Below, piece by piece: positions 15,732-27,336 of a stretch of 58,212 nt of DNA. The notes beneath the pieces are model-generated. The model saw nothing but the letters and a program-made list of their open reading frames with translations. It did not search any database and was not told where the DNA came from. Position 1 is the first letter of the stretch. Each line of letters begins with the position of its first letter. The translations under genes were made by a program, and so were the position numbers. This DNA comes from Alphaproteobacteria bacterium. Lineage in GTDB: Bacteria; Pseudomonadota; Alphaproteobacteria; Rs-D84. The stretch is from positions 1 to 58,212 of the forward strand of contig SUUL01000007.1 in NCBI GenBank assembly GCA_015062545.1, in the 5' to 3' direction.

Positions 15732-17765
15732 TTATTGTTCGTTATTTTGATTTGCGCCCATTTCTGCATCGCATTTTGGACAGAATTCATGTTTGCCCGG
15801 CAAATAACCATGCTTTGGACAGATTGAAAATGTTGGTGTCAGTGTCATATATGGCACCTTGTAATTTTCAAATATTGTTCGCACGATTTTCTGTGCTGCA
15901 TCCCCGCTGGACACAGGTTCGCCCATATACAGATGCAACATTGTACCACCTGTATATTTACGCTGTAATTCTTCTTGGTGTTCCAACGCAACGAATGGGT
16001 CATCTGTAAAGTTCACTGGTAATTGCGTTGAATTCGTATAGTATGGCGCGTCTTTTGTCCCCGCTGTAATAATATCTGGGAAGTTTTTAACGTCTGTTTT
16101 TGCAAAGCGATATGAACAACCTTCGGCAGGTGTCGCTTCCAGATTATACAGGTTACCAGTTTGTTCCTGGAATGTTGCCAAATTGTCGCGGATAAAGTCC
16201 ATAACATCCAAGACCAACTTCTTGCCCATTGGTGTTGCGATATTTTCACGGTCGCCGGTAAAGTTGCGTACCATTTCATTCGCGCCATTTACCCCAATGG
16301 TCGAGAAGTGATGATTCCAATCACCCAGATAACGTTTTGTAAATGGATACAAGCCACGTTCCATGTTCTTGGATATAATCTGACGCTTGATTTCCAACGC
16401 ATCGCGTCCCAAATCCAGCAAGCGTTTCAGTTCTGTAAACAGACCTTCGCGGTTGCCGCGGTGGATATACCCCAGACGCGCCAAGTTAATGGTTATAACA
16501 CCGATTGAGCCGGTCTTTTCTGCAGAACCAAACAAACCGCCACCACGTTTCAGCAATTCACGCACATCCAAGCGCAAGCGACAGCACATAGAACGAACAT
16601 CTGTCGGATTCAAATCAGAATTCAAGAAATTCTGGAAATTAGGAATTCCATATTTTGCCGCCAAATCAAACAATGGTTTCACATTTGGATGTTCCCATGG
16701 GAAATCAGGTGTAATATTGTATGTTGGAATTGGGAAAGTAAATGGACGACCCAACGCATCCCCTTCGGTCATAACTTCCAAGAATGCCTTGTTGATAATA
16801 TCCATTTCCGCCTGCAGTTCACCGTATGTAAAGTCAACTTGCTTGCGTCCAACAAATGGTCTTTGATTTTTCAAATCGGTTGGGCATGTCCAGTCAAATG
16901 TGAAATTAATAAATGGTGTTTGTGTTCCCCAACGACATGGCACAGCGCAATTAAAGATTAATGTCTGCATTGCATTTTTGACATCTTCGTATGACAGATT
17001 ATCAATACGTACGTATGGTGCCAAATACGTATCCACAGACGAGAACGCCTGCGCCCCTGCAAACTCATTTTGCAATGTACCCAAGAAATTCACCATGTGT
17101 GAAATCGCCGTTGCCATGTGTTTGGCAGGTTCACAGTGCAAATATCCCGGTACACCGTTAAATCCTTCGTACAATAACTCGCGCAAGGACCATCCTGCAC
17201 AATATCCTGTCAGCCATCCCAAATCATGCACATGGATTGCGGCCATCTTGTGCGCTTCGGCGACCGCGCGCGGATACAGGTTCAACCAATATTCCGCGGT
17301 AACGCGTTCGCTGGTACGCAAAATCAGGCCACCGATGGAATAGCCCACATTTGCATTCTCTTTGATACGCCAGTTTGAACCACCGACATATCCTTCGATA
17401 ACTTCTACGGCATCAACCATAGATTCACGAATTTCCGTACGTTTTTGGCGATATATAATATATGCTTCGGCTGTTTTGTATGCACGTGCATCCATTAATG
17501 CCTGGATAACAACATCTTGGATATTTTCAACATTTGGCGTTTTGTCGGCATATTTTTCATCCAGACGCTTTAATACGTCTTGTGTAATCTTGACGATTTC
17601 CACATCAGATATTTCTGTTGTAACCGCAACAGCCTTTTTAATGGCATCATAAATTTTCTTGGAATCAAAAGGCACAGTTTCCCCGCTGCGCTTTTGTACC
17701 GCGACCAAGCGCGTTTTTAACGTTGGTGTAATTTGAATAGTAATTTCGTTTTGTGTTTCTGACAT
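15732..17765 (-). CDS. nrdD: Anaerobic ribonucleoside-triphosphate reductase, large part lacking the glycyl-radical domain
   Basis: The 677-residue protein starts with an ATP-cone (VQKRSGETVPFDSKKIYDAI, about residues 23-105) that senses ATP/dATP. It continues with the class III catalytic barrel (HVHDLGW, FINFTFDWTCP, GGGLFGSAEKTGSIGVITINLARLGY, VNGANEMVRNF) and ends with the zinc-binding FSICPKHGYLPGKHEFCPKCDAE. In canonical NrdD this zinc site is followed directly by the radical-glycine loop; here the chain stops after GANQNNEQ. The missing loop is encoded by the next ORF. The enzyme makes dNTPs under anoxia. Its ATG follows GGAG, and two NrdR boxes lie just upstream. Confidence 0.93.
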   Translation of the reverse strand: MSETQNEITIQITPTLKTRLVAVQKRSGETVPFDSKKIYDAIKKAVAVTTEISDVEIVKITQDVLKRLDEKYADKTPNVENIQDVVIQALMDARAYKTAEAYIIYRQKRTEIRESMVDAVEVIEGYVGGSNWRIKENANVGYSIGGLILRTSERVTAEYWLNLYPRAVAEAHKMAAIHVHDLGWLTGYCAGWSLRELLYEGFNGVPGYLHCEPAKHMATAISHMVNFLGTLQNEFAGAQAFSSVDTYLAPYVRIDNLSYEDVKNAMQTLIFNCAVPCRWGTQTPFINFTFDWTCPTDLKNQRPFVGRKQVDFTYGELQAEMDIINKAFLEVMTEGDALGRPFTFPIPTYNITPDFPWEHPNVKPLFDLAAKYGIPNFQNFLNSDLNPTDVRSMCCRLRLDVRELLKRGGGLFGSAEKTGSIGVITINLARLGYIHRGNREGLFTELKRLLDLGRDALEIKRQIISKNMERGLYPFTKRYLGDWNHHFSTIGVNGANEMVRNFTGDRENIATPMGKKLVLDVMDFIRDNLATFQEQTGNLYNLEATPAEGCSYRFAKTDVKNFPDIITAGTKDAPYYTNSTQLPVNFTDDPFVALEHQEELQRKYTGGTMLHLYMGEPVSSGDAAQKIVRTIFENYKVPYMTLTPTFSICPKHGYLPGKHEFCPKCDAEMGANQNNEQ

Positions 17766-17790
17766 TTGACAACTCCGATTTTTTGTAAAA

Positions 17791-17839
17791 ACACAATATA
17801 TAGTATTTGTTTGCCTTATTTGATTACAATATATAGTTT
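17791..17839 (-). promoter_or_regulatory. Pair of NrdR boxes upstream of nrdD
   Basis: Two 16-mers, centred on CAATATATAG at 17794-17803 and 17827-17836, match every conserved position of the NrdR consensus (acaCwAtATaTwGtgt). They are 33 bases apart, about three helical turns, as expected for cooperative NrdR binding. They lie 26-74 bases before the nrdD ATG and should repress the operon when dATP is plentiful. Confidence 0.8.
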
Positions 17840-18019
17840 TCAGAAAAGACTATCAATACAGAAAAAATTTTTTTTATGCATTTTTTACTTTACTTTTCAG
17901 AAAGGGGATTTTCTGCCCATTACAGCGCGAAAACAGAATCGGTTTTTTTACGATGTTTAATACGAATATGTATTTTGTGTCAAAAAAAGTTGTTTTTTTG
18001 GATGGGAAACGAATCGTTT

Positions 18020-18067
18020 TTACAAAATATAGTAAGAAAGTGTGTTTTTGTTGTCTATATATTGTAT
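18020..18067. promoter_or_regulatory. Second pair of NrdR-like boxes
   Basis: The cores CAAAATATAG (18023-18032) and CTATATATTG (18055-18064) match the invariant NrdR positions and are 32 bases apart. They lie about 120 bases before the acyl-ligase ATG and about 260 bases from nrdD, so either gene could be the target. The stretch from 17840 to 18184 is otherwise AT-rich with no convincing gene. Confidence 0.5.
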
Positions 18068-18184
18068 TTTTTTATCGGGTCGTATTTTTAATTATAGGTT
18101 GTTTTTCCTGTGAAAACTTTGTATATTCAACATGTCGTAGTTATGGTGATTACGGCAAAGTTTAACCTAAACAAGAGCATTATT

Positions 18185-19777
18185 ATGATTGCTAAGAATA
18201 TCTATGAAATGCTGCAGGATGTATGTTTGCGGAACAAAGACAGTATTTTCTTTGTCAGACAGAATGAAACGTATGCAGATTTGTTAAAAAAGGTGAAACA
18301 ACGCGCCGTGTTATTGGCGAAACGTTTTAAGATTAAAAAGGGCGATACTGTCGCAATTTTATCTGGTAATACGCCGGACTTTTTGCGTACGTATTTTGCA
18401 GCGGCATCCCAAGGTGCGCGCGTATTGATGTTGGACACGGGTTTACAAACAACCGAACACATTAATATGCTTAAACGTACCGATTGCAAATTGGTTTTGG
18501 CGCAACAGCATTACTTTATAGATGATGCGCCTGCCAAGATGTTTGATATTGAAAATATTGATGATACCGATGAAAATGAATTTGTAATGGCGGACACGGA
18601 ACGCAGTGATATTGCACAATTATCATTTACATCTGGGTCAACCGGCAATCCCAAGGTTGTGGGATTAACCCATGAAAACCTGTTGTCATTGGTTGATGGT
18701 GCATATTTTTACAAAGACGTTATTTTACCGGGCTATACTTTTTATGGGTTCTTGCCGTTGTATCACATATATGGTGTGGTAATTAATATTATCGTACCAA
18801 TCGCATTACAGGGTAAACTGTTGTTGCAACCGGTATTAAAACCACAAGAATTTATCAAAGACTTCAAGCAGTACAAGCCCGAAGTTATCCCTGCGGTTCC
18901 ACGTATTTGGGAAGTGTTCTATAAGAAGATTGCGGATTCTGCCCGTGAAAAACACGTTTGGACATTAATGCGCGTGATTGTATCTTTGCGCAAAGTATTG
19001 CGTGCAATCGGTCTGGGTGGTTTGGTGGACAAGGTGACCAAACCTGTACATGATGCGTTTGGCGGCAATACCAAGGTTTTGGTATCTGCGGGTGCAACAT
19101 TAAAGCCATCAATTCGTAAATTCTATGAAAAGATGGGATTTGTTGTTGGTGACTGTTATGGTCTGACGGAAACAACGGGGCCTGCGAATTTCAACTTTGC
19201 GTTCCGCCGTGCAAATGGATCTATGTATTATGCGGGACCATTATTGGGTAATGAAATCCAAATTCATAATCCGAACAAAGAAGGCATTGGTGAAATTTGG
19301 GTTCGTGGTAATATGGTTATGCCGGGATACTTGGAAAATGACGAAGCAAATGCAGAAGCATTTGAAGACGGTTGGTTCAAGACGGGTGACATTGGTCGCT
19401 TGGATAAACTGGGCCGCCTAGAGGTCAAAGGTCGTCAAAAACAAGTTATCGTTTTGGACAGTGGTAAAAATGTGTATCCAGATGAATTGGAAGATCTGTA
19501 TATGCAAAACGAAGAAATCTTGAATGCGGCGGTCTTTGAATATGTTATCAAAGGCAAGACAGTTCCTTTTGCGGTATTCCAGGTAAAACCAGGTACCAGC
19601 ATTGAACGCGTATCAATGTTGTTAAAGAAATCTAATTTGGCGATTGCGCAATACAAATGGGTACGTCATTTTGCAATCACCGAAGAAGAATTACCATCAA
19701 CATCTGCGAAAAAGGTAAAACATTTTGCCGTTCGTGATTTGTTGGACCATGGTGCATTTACACGTGGTCAATGGTAA
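18185..19777 (+). CDS. AMP-binding acyl-CoA ligase/acyl-ACP synthetase family protein
   Basis: The 530-residue protein starts at the ATG at 18185, seven bases after AAGAG; an upstream ATG at 18110 lacks a ribosome-binding site. It has the adenylate-forming P-loop LSFTSGSTGNPKVVGLTH at about 146-163, CYGLTETTGP at about 325, GWFKTGDIGRLD near 400 and the hinge region GRQKQVIVLDSGKNVYPDELE. The C-terminal Lys (SAKKVKH) is the usual catalytic lysine position. The best match in layout is long-chain fatty-acid-CoA ligase (FadD/LC-FACS type) that activates fatty acids with ATP. The substrate is not certain. A terminator follows. Confidence 0.87.
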   Translation: MIAKNIYEMLQDVCLRNKDSIFFVRQNETYADLLKKVKQRAVLLAKRFKIKKGDTVAILSGNTPDFLRTYFAAASQGARVLMLDTGLQTTEHINMLKRTDCKLVLAQQHYFIDDAPAKMFDIENIDDTDENEFVMADTERSDIAQLSFTSGSTGNPKVVGLTHENLLSLVDGAYFYKDVILPGYTFYGFLPLYHIYGVVINIIVPIALQGKLLLQPVLKPQEFIKDFKQYKPEVIPAVPRIWEVFYKKIADSAREKHVWTLMRVIVSLRKVLRAIGLGGLVDKVTKPVHDAFGGNTKVLVSAGATLKPSIRKFYEKMGFVVGDCYGLTETTGPANFNFAFRRANGSMYYAGPLLGNEIQIHNPNKEGIGEIWVRGNMVMPGYLENDEANAEAFEDGWFKTGDIGRLDKLGRLEVKGRQKQVIVLDSGKNVYPDELEDLYMQNEEILNAAVFEYVIKGKTVPFAVFQVKPGTSIERVSMLLKKSNLAIAQYKWVRHFAITEEELPSTSAKKVKHFAVRDLLDHGAFTRGQW

Positions 19778-19795
19778 AAGTGACTGTTCTATAAC

Positions 19796-19825
19796 AAACA
19801 GGGGTTTCGTGCCCCTGTTTTTTTG
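19796..19825 (+). terminator. Terminator of the acyl-ligase gene
   Basis: ACAGGGG-TTTCGTG-CCCCTGT (19798-19818) with a following T run. Confidence 0.85.
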
Positions 19826-19894
19826 TGTTCTTGCGAATTGTATGTTTTTAAGTTACAATAGTACTATCAACATAAAAATAAAATGGTGTATGTT

Positions 19895-20305
19895 ATGACA
19901 AAGTATAATTCTATTGATGAAGAAATTGACGCATTGAACGATGAAATAGATTCTTTGGAAAATACGCTCTTGGACGATGACGATTGGCGTTCTGTCAAAG
20001 AAACGGAAAATGAAATCCATAATCTGCGCAGAGAGATTGCGCGTCTGGAAGAGCTACGTGCCACGCGCGCTGCCGCATCTTCGCGCGAGAAATCGGAATT
20101 GCAAGCCAAACGTTCTGAACTGATAAGCGCGATAGAACGTCTGGAAAAACGTATGGAAAGTTGCGAACACGATATGGATGTGCCGGGGCATGATGCTGAA
20201 TTTTATGCACAGGCTGAACGCGAACTTAACAGCCTAAGTCAGCAGAGTCAGTCCAAAGAACAAGATTTGGCACACATAGAAAGAATGTTGCAGAATATGA
20301 AATAA
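19895..20305 (+). CDS. Hypothetical coiled-coil protein
   Basis: The protein has 136 residues from the ATG at 19895 (an in-frame ATG at 19883 is equally possible; neither has a good ribosome-binding site). Almost the whole chain is a charged heptad-rich helix: DEEIDALNDEIDSLENTL, then REIARLEELRATRAAASSREK and ISAIERLEKRMESCEHD. A short break at MDVPGHDAEFYAQ separates a second helix. It has no signal peptide. It is likely an elongated dimeric scaffold; no family was recognised. Confidence 0.68.
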   Translation: MTKYNSIDEEIDALNDEIDSLENTLLDDDDWRSVKETENEIHNLRREIARLEELRATRAAASSREKSELQAKRSELISAIERLEKRMESCEHDMDVPGHDAEFYAQAERELNSLSQQSQSKEQDLAHIERMLQNMK

Positions 20306-20333
20306 GAAAACCGCCATTTGGCGGTTTCTTTAT
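20305..20333. terminator. Bidirectional terminator
   Basis: AAACCGCC-ATTT-GGCGGTTT (20308-20327) between the convergent coiled-coil and ferredoxin genes. Confidence 0.85.
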
Positions 20334-20512
20334 TGCGCGTCTGGTGCGATTGCTGCCACCGGACAAATTGCGGCGCATGTCCCGCATGAAATGCATTTAC
20401 TTGGGTCAATCACGCATTTGCCATCTGCCCCTGTTGATATTGCCATAACAGGACATGCGCCCATACATGTGTGACATCCAATACATTTATTTGGGTCAAT
20501 TTTATATGCCAT
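20330..20512 (-). CDS. 2[4Fe-4S] ferredoxin
   Basis: This 60-residue protein has two CxxCxxCxxxCP motifs: CIGCHTCMGACP at 10-21 and CISCGTCAAICP at 40-51. It is a clostridial-type low-potential ferredoxin that carries electrons between anaerobic redox enzymes. The GGAG ribosome-binding site supports the start. It lies 22 bases downstream of the Bax-inhibitor-like gene, with which it may be co-transcribed. Likely partners here include oxygen-sensitive Fe-S enzymes such as NrdG, but this is not shown. Confidence 0.95.
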   Translation of the reverse strand: MAYKIDPNKCIGCHTCMGACPVMAISTGADGKCVIDPSKCISCGTCAAICPVAAIAPDAQ

Positions 20513-20534
20513 TTTTCTTCTCCATTACCTTATT

Positions 20535-21269
20535 TTATTCACGATTAAACAAACTTAACAAATATTGGAACATCGCAACAAAAGATATATACAGGTGCAA
20601 CGCGCCCAATACAGCCAACTGGTTCTTTTGATAATCATCACCCACAACCGCATACGCGCGTTTCAGGTTTTGCATATCGTATGCTGTAAACAATGCGAAC
20701 ACCAACACACCGATAAAGCAAACAAATGTACCAAATGCACCGCCCATTATTGCAGGCCAGATTAAAGACAGTAATCCAACCAACAACAAACCAATCATGC
20801 CAATAAACAAGAACACACCCATCGCAGACAGGTTTTTAACAGTTTTATATCCAAACAGTGCCATACACGCGAACATCAATGCCGCGACAATAAATGCCAT
20901 TAATATTGATGCAGGATTAACAGACAATGCCACAGCAATCAAAGGTGTCATTGTAACGCCAATTATAATCGCATACAATGCTAATAACAGTGCAGCTGTT
21001 GCGGGCTTCATACTGAATACGCGCACCTGTGCCCATATTGATACGGCCAATCCGCCAAATAACAACACGTAATACAGCCCCGACATACCGCCTGTGGTCA
21101 GATTAAACAAGTACTGTAAACCACCGCCCCATATTGTCATATATGCGGCAACTGCGGTCAATCCAACTGCCCCGAACATTAACGCAAAAATACGCTTCAA
21201 GTACCCGTCAATCCCCGAATTTTTGGCAGAAACGCGGGTTGCTTTTACTGTCTTTTTCTTTGTTGGCAT
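20535..21269 (-). CDS. Bax inhibitor-1 / YccA-family membrane protein
   Basis: The 244-residue protein starts at the ATG at 21269, which follows AAGGAG; a longer start at 21326 is not supported. After a basic N-terminus (MPTKKKTVKATR) there are seven hydrophobic segments. The family signature is visible in FTAYDMQNLKRAY near residue 205 and VLGALHLYISFVAMFQYLLSLFN at the end. Family members are inner-membrane proteins that bind or leak Ca2+ or modulate the FtsH protease; the role in this organism is unknown. The conserved pH-sensing Asp pair is partly visible (TAYD, plus GDDY). Confidence 0.88.
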   Translation of the reverse strand: MPTKKKTVKATRVSAKNSGIDGYLKRIFALMFGAVGLTAVAAYMTIWGGGLQYLFNLTTGGMSGLYYVLLFGGLAVSIWAQVRVFSMKPATAALLLALYAIIIGVTMTPLIAVALSVNPASILMAFIVAALMFACMALFGYKTVKNLSAMGVFLFIGMIGLLLVGLLSLIWPAIMGGAFGTFVCFIGVLVFALFTAYDMQNLKRAYAVVGDDYQKNQLAVLGALHLYISFVAMFQYLLSLFNRE

Positions 21270-21344
21270 TTGTTTTTTCTCCTTGTTATTCAAGAAATAT
21301 ATAATACAATGCCCAAATAAATTCAAGATTAAAAGGACAAAAAA

Positions 21345-21590
21345 ATGAAATCACAAATCAGTCCAATGTGTGTACGTTCTTCCAAAATGGCACTTATCAC
21401 AATTTTAGAACATAAATTAACACAGTTGCATCAGCATTTAGCCACTGCGCAGCAACAGTTTGAGAAATATACCCGTCTGGGCAATAAAGAAATGGCAAAA
21501 CAATATGAACGTACGGTTGCGTGTTGTGCAGAAAGAATAGATGCCGTTCGTGATACAATTATGCGCCAGAAGCAATTAGTAAGGAAATAA
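21345..21590 (+). CDS. Small hypothetical helical protein
   Basis: The 81-residue protein follows AAGGAC at a good distance. After a short N-terminus with Ser, Met and one Cys, residues 15-78 form an amphipathic helix rich in Gln, Lys and Glu (LEHKLTQLHQHLATAQQQFEK) with a CC pair at about 60-61. The next gene starts two bases after its stop, so the pair is co-transcribed and probably leads into lgt. No family was recognised. Confidence 0.68.
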   Translation: MKSQISPMCVRSSKMALITILEHKLTQLHQHLATAQQQFEKYTRLGNKEMAKQYERTVACCAERIDAVRDTIMRQKQLVRK

Positions 21591-21591
21591 T

Positions 21592-21864
21592 ATGATAGTG
21601 CATGGTAAAAAATTAAGTTTTTCATCTGCAAGAATTACCAACAACTCTTTTGGTTACGAGGTAAGCACAAATCATGACGTGTTGCATGCGCGTGCAGAAC
21701 GTAATAAAGCATTAGACGCGTTACGCGCCAAGAAAGAAATGTTCGAACAAGAAGTGGCAGAATTGGCATCTTGCGAACGGTTGACAGTCGCACAGCAAAA
21801 GCTTATGCAAAGTTTGAAAAAACGTATTGCCTTGTTGTCAGAAACATTGGTTAACGTACGCTAA
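21592..21864 (+). CDS. Small hypothetical coiled-coil protein
   Basis: The 90-residue protein has an AAGGA ribosome-binding site inside the end of the previous gene. Residues 30-90 are helical and charged (RAERNKALDALRAKKEMFEQEV, then QKLMQSLKKRIALLSETL). It lies 30 bases upstream of lgt on the same strand. The two small proteins may form a hetero-coiled-coil; their function is unknown. Confidence 0.68.
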   Translation: MIVHGKKLSFSSARITNNSFGYEVSTNHDVLHARAERNKALDALRAKKEMFEQEVAELASCERLTVAQQKLMQSLKKRIALLSETLVNVR

Positions 21865-21894
21865 TATTTTCTAGATAAGCGGGGGGAATAAAAT

Positions 21895-22698
21895 ATGGCA
21901 ATTATATTGGAACCAATTTCACCGGTTGCATTTTCGTTTTTTGGACTGGATGTGCGTTGGTATGCGTTGGCATATATTGCCGCGTTTGTGGTTGGATATT
22001 ATGTTTTTCGCCGTTTAATAAATCACCCTACATCTATGGTAAAGATGTCGCGTTCCCAATTAGATGATTTTTTGACTGCGATTGTCCTTGGGGTTATATT
22101 GGGTGGCCGCTTGGGTTATGTGCTGTTTTATAATTTGGGATATTTTTTGCATCATCCACTGGAAATATTCGCCGTATGGCATGGCGGAATGAGCTTTCAT
22201 GGTGGTTTGCTGGGGGTTATTGTGGCGGTCTTTTTATTTTCGCGCCGTAACAAGATAAATCCATGGTCTGTATTGGATGTTACATCTGTTGTTGCACCGA
22301 TTGGTTTGTTTTTTGGTCGTATTGCGAACTTTATAAATCGTGAAGTTATGGGGCGCGAATCAGATGTGCCTTGGGCGGTTGTGTTTAATGGCGATTCCCC
22401 TGTGCCACGTCACCCCAGTCCATTGTACGAAGCTGCCACCGAAGGTGTATTGTTATTTATTATTATGTATTGTTTATATCGTTTTACCAAGTTACGTACG
22501 CGCCCTGGGGCATTGGGTGGTATAATGGGAATGGGGTATGCCACGTTTCGCATCTTATGTGAACAGTTTCGCGCCCCAGACGTACATATCGGCTTCTTAA
22601 CATCGTGGGGATTGACCATGGGGCAACTGTTATCAGGATTAATGTTCATTGCGGGCGCACTAATATTTATATCTGCGATGCGTAAAAAGCATTTATAA
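21895..22698 (+). CDS. lgt: Phosphatidylglycerol-prolipoprotein diacylglyceryl transferase
   Basis: The 267-residue inner-membrane enzyme has about seven membrane segments. Signature elements are GGRLGYVLFYN near residue 71, HGGMSFHGGLLG at 96-107 with the essential His at 102, and FGRIANFINREVMGR at about 140-154 (R142, N145). PRHPSPLYEA follows. Lgt adds the diacylglyceryl group to the lipobox Cys of prolipoproteins; this window encodes at least three such lipoproteins (LptE, META, LptM-like). The ribosome-binding site is GGGGGG. Length is normal for the family. Confidence 0.97.
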   Translation: MAIILEPISPVAFSFFGLDVRWYALAYIAAFVVGYYVFRRLINHPTSMVKMSRSQLDDFLTAIVLGVILGGRLGYVLFYNLGYFLHHPLEIFAVWHGGMSFHGGLLGVIVAVFLFSRRNKINPWSVLDVTSVVAPIGLFFGRIANFINREVMGRESDVPWAVVFNGDSPVPRHPSPLYEAATEGVLLFIIMYCLYRFTKLRTRPGALGGIMGMGYATFRILCEQFRAPDVHIGFLTSWGLTMGQLLSGLMFIAGALIFISAMRKKHL

Positions 22699-22699
22699 A

Positions 22700-22732
22700 A
22701 ACAATCGCCCAATACGGGCGATTATTTTGTTA
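22700..22732. terminator. Bidirectional terminator
   Basis: AATCGCCC-AATAC-GGGCGATT (22703-22723) between convergent lgt and the PBP gene. Confidence 0.8.
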
Positions 22733-24491
22733 TAATTTCTTTGAATATTTCTGCGGGTATTGTGCCACCTGTAATTTTTGAATCCATGGGTGTAAAGTCA
22801 TCTTTACCCATCCACACACCGATAATCATATCATCTGTTGCGCCAACAAACCAGGCATCGCGATTTTCGTTACTGGTCCCGGTTTTTCCACCCAAGACAC
22901 CGTTTGCGCGTGCGCGCCCACCCGTTCCGCCAACGGCGACCACGTCTGCCAACAGGGCGTGCATATATTCAACGGTCTGTGGTTGCAATATTTGGATTGG
23001 ATCTGATGGGTTGCGTTCATATACGGTATTCCCCTGCATGTCTGTAACACGTGATATTGAATAGGGGCGAACAGAATAACCATTATTCCAAATAACGGCA
23101 TATATATTGCTTAAATCCAGCAAACTCATTTCCGAAGACCCCAATACGGTTGAATATTCGCGGCGTAATTTTGTGCCAACGCCCAATCGCCCCGCCATAG
23201 ATAATACAGAATCAATACCGAATTGTTCGGTTAATTTTAATGGCACAGAATTAACACTTTTTGCAAACGCGGTTGCCAATGTAATGTCGCCATAGTATTT
23301 TTCATTATAGTTTTTGGGGCTGTAATCACCGATAGCAAATGGGGAATCGTTTACGTATGCATCTGGTGTCAGTCCATTTTCCAATGCCACCAAATACACC
23401 ACAGGCTTAAAAGCACTGCCGGGCTGACGTGGTGCAGTTGCGCGATTAAATTGACTGGTTTGATAATTTGCACCACCCGACATTGCGCGAATTGCGCCAT
23501 CTGGGGTCATTGCGACAACCGCCCCTTGATATTCGCCAACGCGCTTAGTCAATGTTTGGGCGACATCTGATTGCAGTTCAGAATCCATCGTTGTATAAAC
23601 ATACATATCAGATTCAAATTCCCCAATTCGCGAACGTAATTCTTCCATTACAAAGTCTGTCCAGTACCTGTACAAATTTGTATCAGCAGCAGGAATTGCC
23701 GCCGTCAAGTTTTGTGCCGCGATGCGTGCTTGTGTAATTGTTATATATCCTTGACGTACCATTTCTTGCAAGATAACACGTGCGCGTTGGATGTTTTTTT
23801 CTGGGTTGCGCAGGGGGCTGTATGTTGTTGGTGCTTTCAGCATGGCTGCAATTTGTGCTGCCTGACCGATGTTCAGTTGTGTTGCGGGTACTTGGAACAT
23901 CATACGCGCTGCGGCATCAATTCCGCGCATCCCACCCACCAATGACACGCGATTCATATACAAATCCAAGACTTGGTTTTTATTAAACCTGTTTTCCAGC
24001 CAGTATGATAAAATCAGTTCTTGTACCTTGCGTGAAATTTTCTTTTCGCGTGACAAGAAAATATTTTTTGCGGTCTGCTGTGTGATTGTAGAACCGCCTG
24101 ATGCGGCGCGTCCTTTGATTGTGTTTGATACGATGGCGCGACTGATACCGCGTATGTCTATTGGACCGTGTTCAAAGAATCGTTTGTCTTCGATTGCAAC
24201 GATTGCCTGCCACACATGTGGTGGCAGTGTTTCCACGGACACAGGTGTTCCCATTATACGATTTGCGCTGCGAATTTCATTGCCATTTTTATCCAAGAAT
24301 ACAACCGTTGCAGTTCTGGTTTCGTGCAATATTGCATCCAACGATGGCATGCGTAAGTATATGTACCCGACATACCCAGCAATAGCAACCCAGCCCAATA
24401 ACATTAAATTAATTGCCCACACAAATAATCGCCGTCCCACAGATGGCTGTTGGTCTTCATTTGCGCGTTTTCGTTGGGTGTTTTTTTGCAT
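22722..24491 (-). CDS. Bifunctional penicillin-binding protein 1A-type
   Basis: The 589-residue protein (start at 24491 after AGGAAGA) has a cytosolic basic tail and one membrane segment at about 21-46. A GT51 glycosyltransferase domain follows, with catalytic Glu in AIEDKRFFEHGPID (E101) and GGSTITQQTAKN near 131-143. The transpeptidase domain has SxxK in QPGSAFKP (S359/K362), SVN at 412-414 and KTG at 536-538. It polymerises and cross-links peptidoglycan in the periplasm. It is shorter than E. coli PBP1A (850 residues) because it lacks the OB insert; it is closer to PBP1C/PbpC-like or compact alphaproteobacterial PBP1 forms. Confidence 0.93.
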   Translation of the reverse strand: MQKNTQRKRANEDQQPSVGRRLFVWAINLMLLGWVAIAGYVGYIYLRMPSLDAILHETRTATVVFLDKNGNEIRSANRIMGTPVSVETLPPHVWQAIVAIEDKRFFEHGPIDIRGISRAIVSNTIKGRAASGGSTITQQTAKNIFLSREKKISRKVQELILSYWLENRFNKNQVLDLYMNRVSLVGGMRGIDAAARMMFQVPATQLNIGQAAQIAAMLKAPTTYSPLRNPEKNIQRARVILQEMVRQGYITITQARIAAQNLTAAIPAADTNLYRYWTDFVMEELRSRIGEFESDMYVYTTMDSELQSDVAQTLTKRVGEYQGAVVAMTPDGAIRAMSGGANYQTSQFNRATAPRQPGSAFKPVVYLVALENGLTPDAYVNDSPFAIGDYSPKNYNEKYYGDITLATAFAKSVNSVPLKLTEQFGIDSVLSMAGRLGVGTKLRREYSTVLGSSEMSLLDLSNIYAVIWNNGYSVRPYSISRVTDMQGNTVYERNPSDPIQILQPQTVEYMHALLADVVAVGGTGGRARANGVLGGKTGTSNENRDAWFVGATDDMIIGVWMGKDDFTPMDSKITGGTIPAEIFKEIITK

Positions 24492-24589
24492 CTTTTCTTC
24501 CTGTCTTATGTGCATATTAGCATAAATATCTTGCCTTTTGCCAGCATTTATAATTATAATCACAGGCATAGCACAAGGAAAACAATCAC

Positions 24590-27316
<2,727 letters not shown>

Positions 27317-27336
27317 CATGAAACTGTTGCGGAACA

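Noticed and set aside
17953-18165. 70-residue ORFs in the nrdD-ligase gap
   Set aside because: Phe/Val/Cys-rich translation of AT-rich DNA that overlaps the second pair of NrdR-like boxes; no ribosome-binding site.
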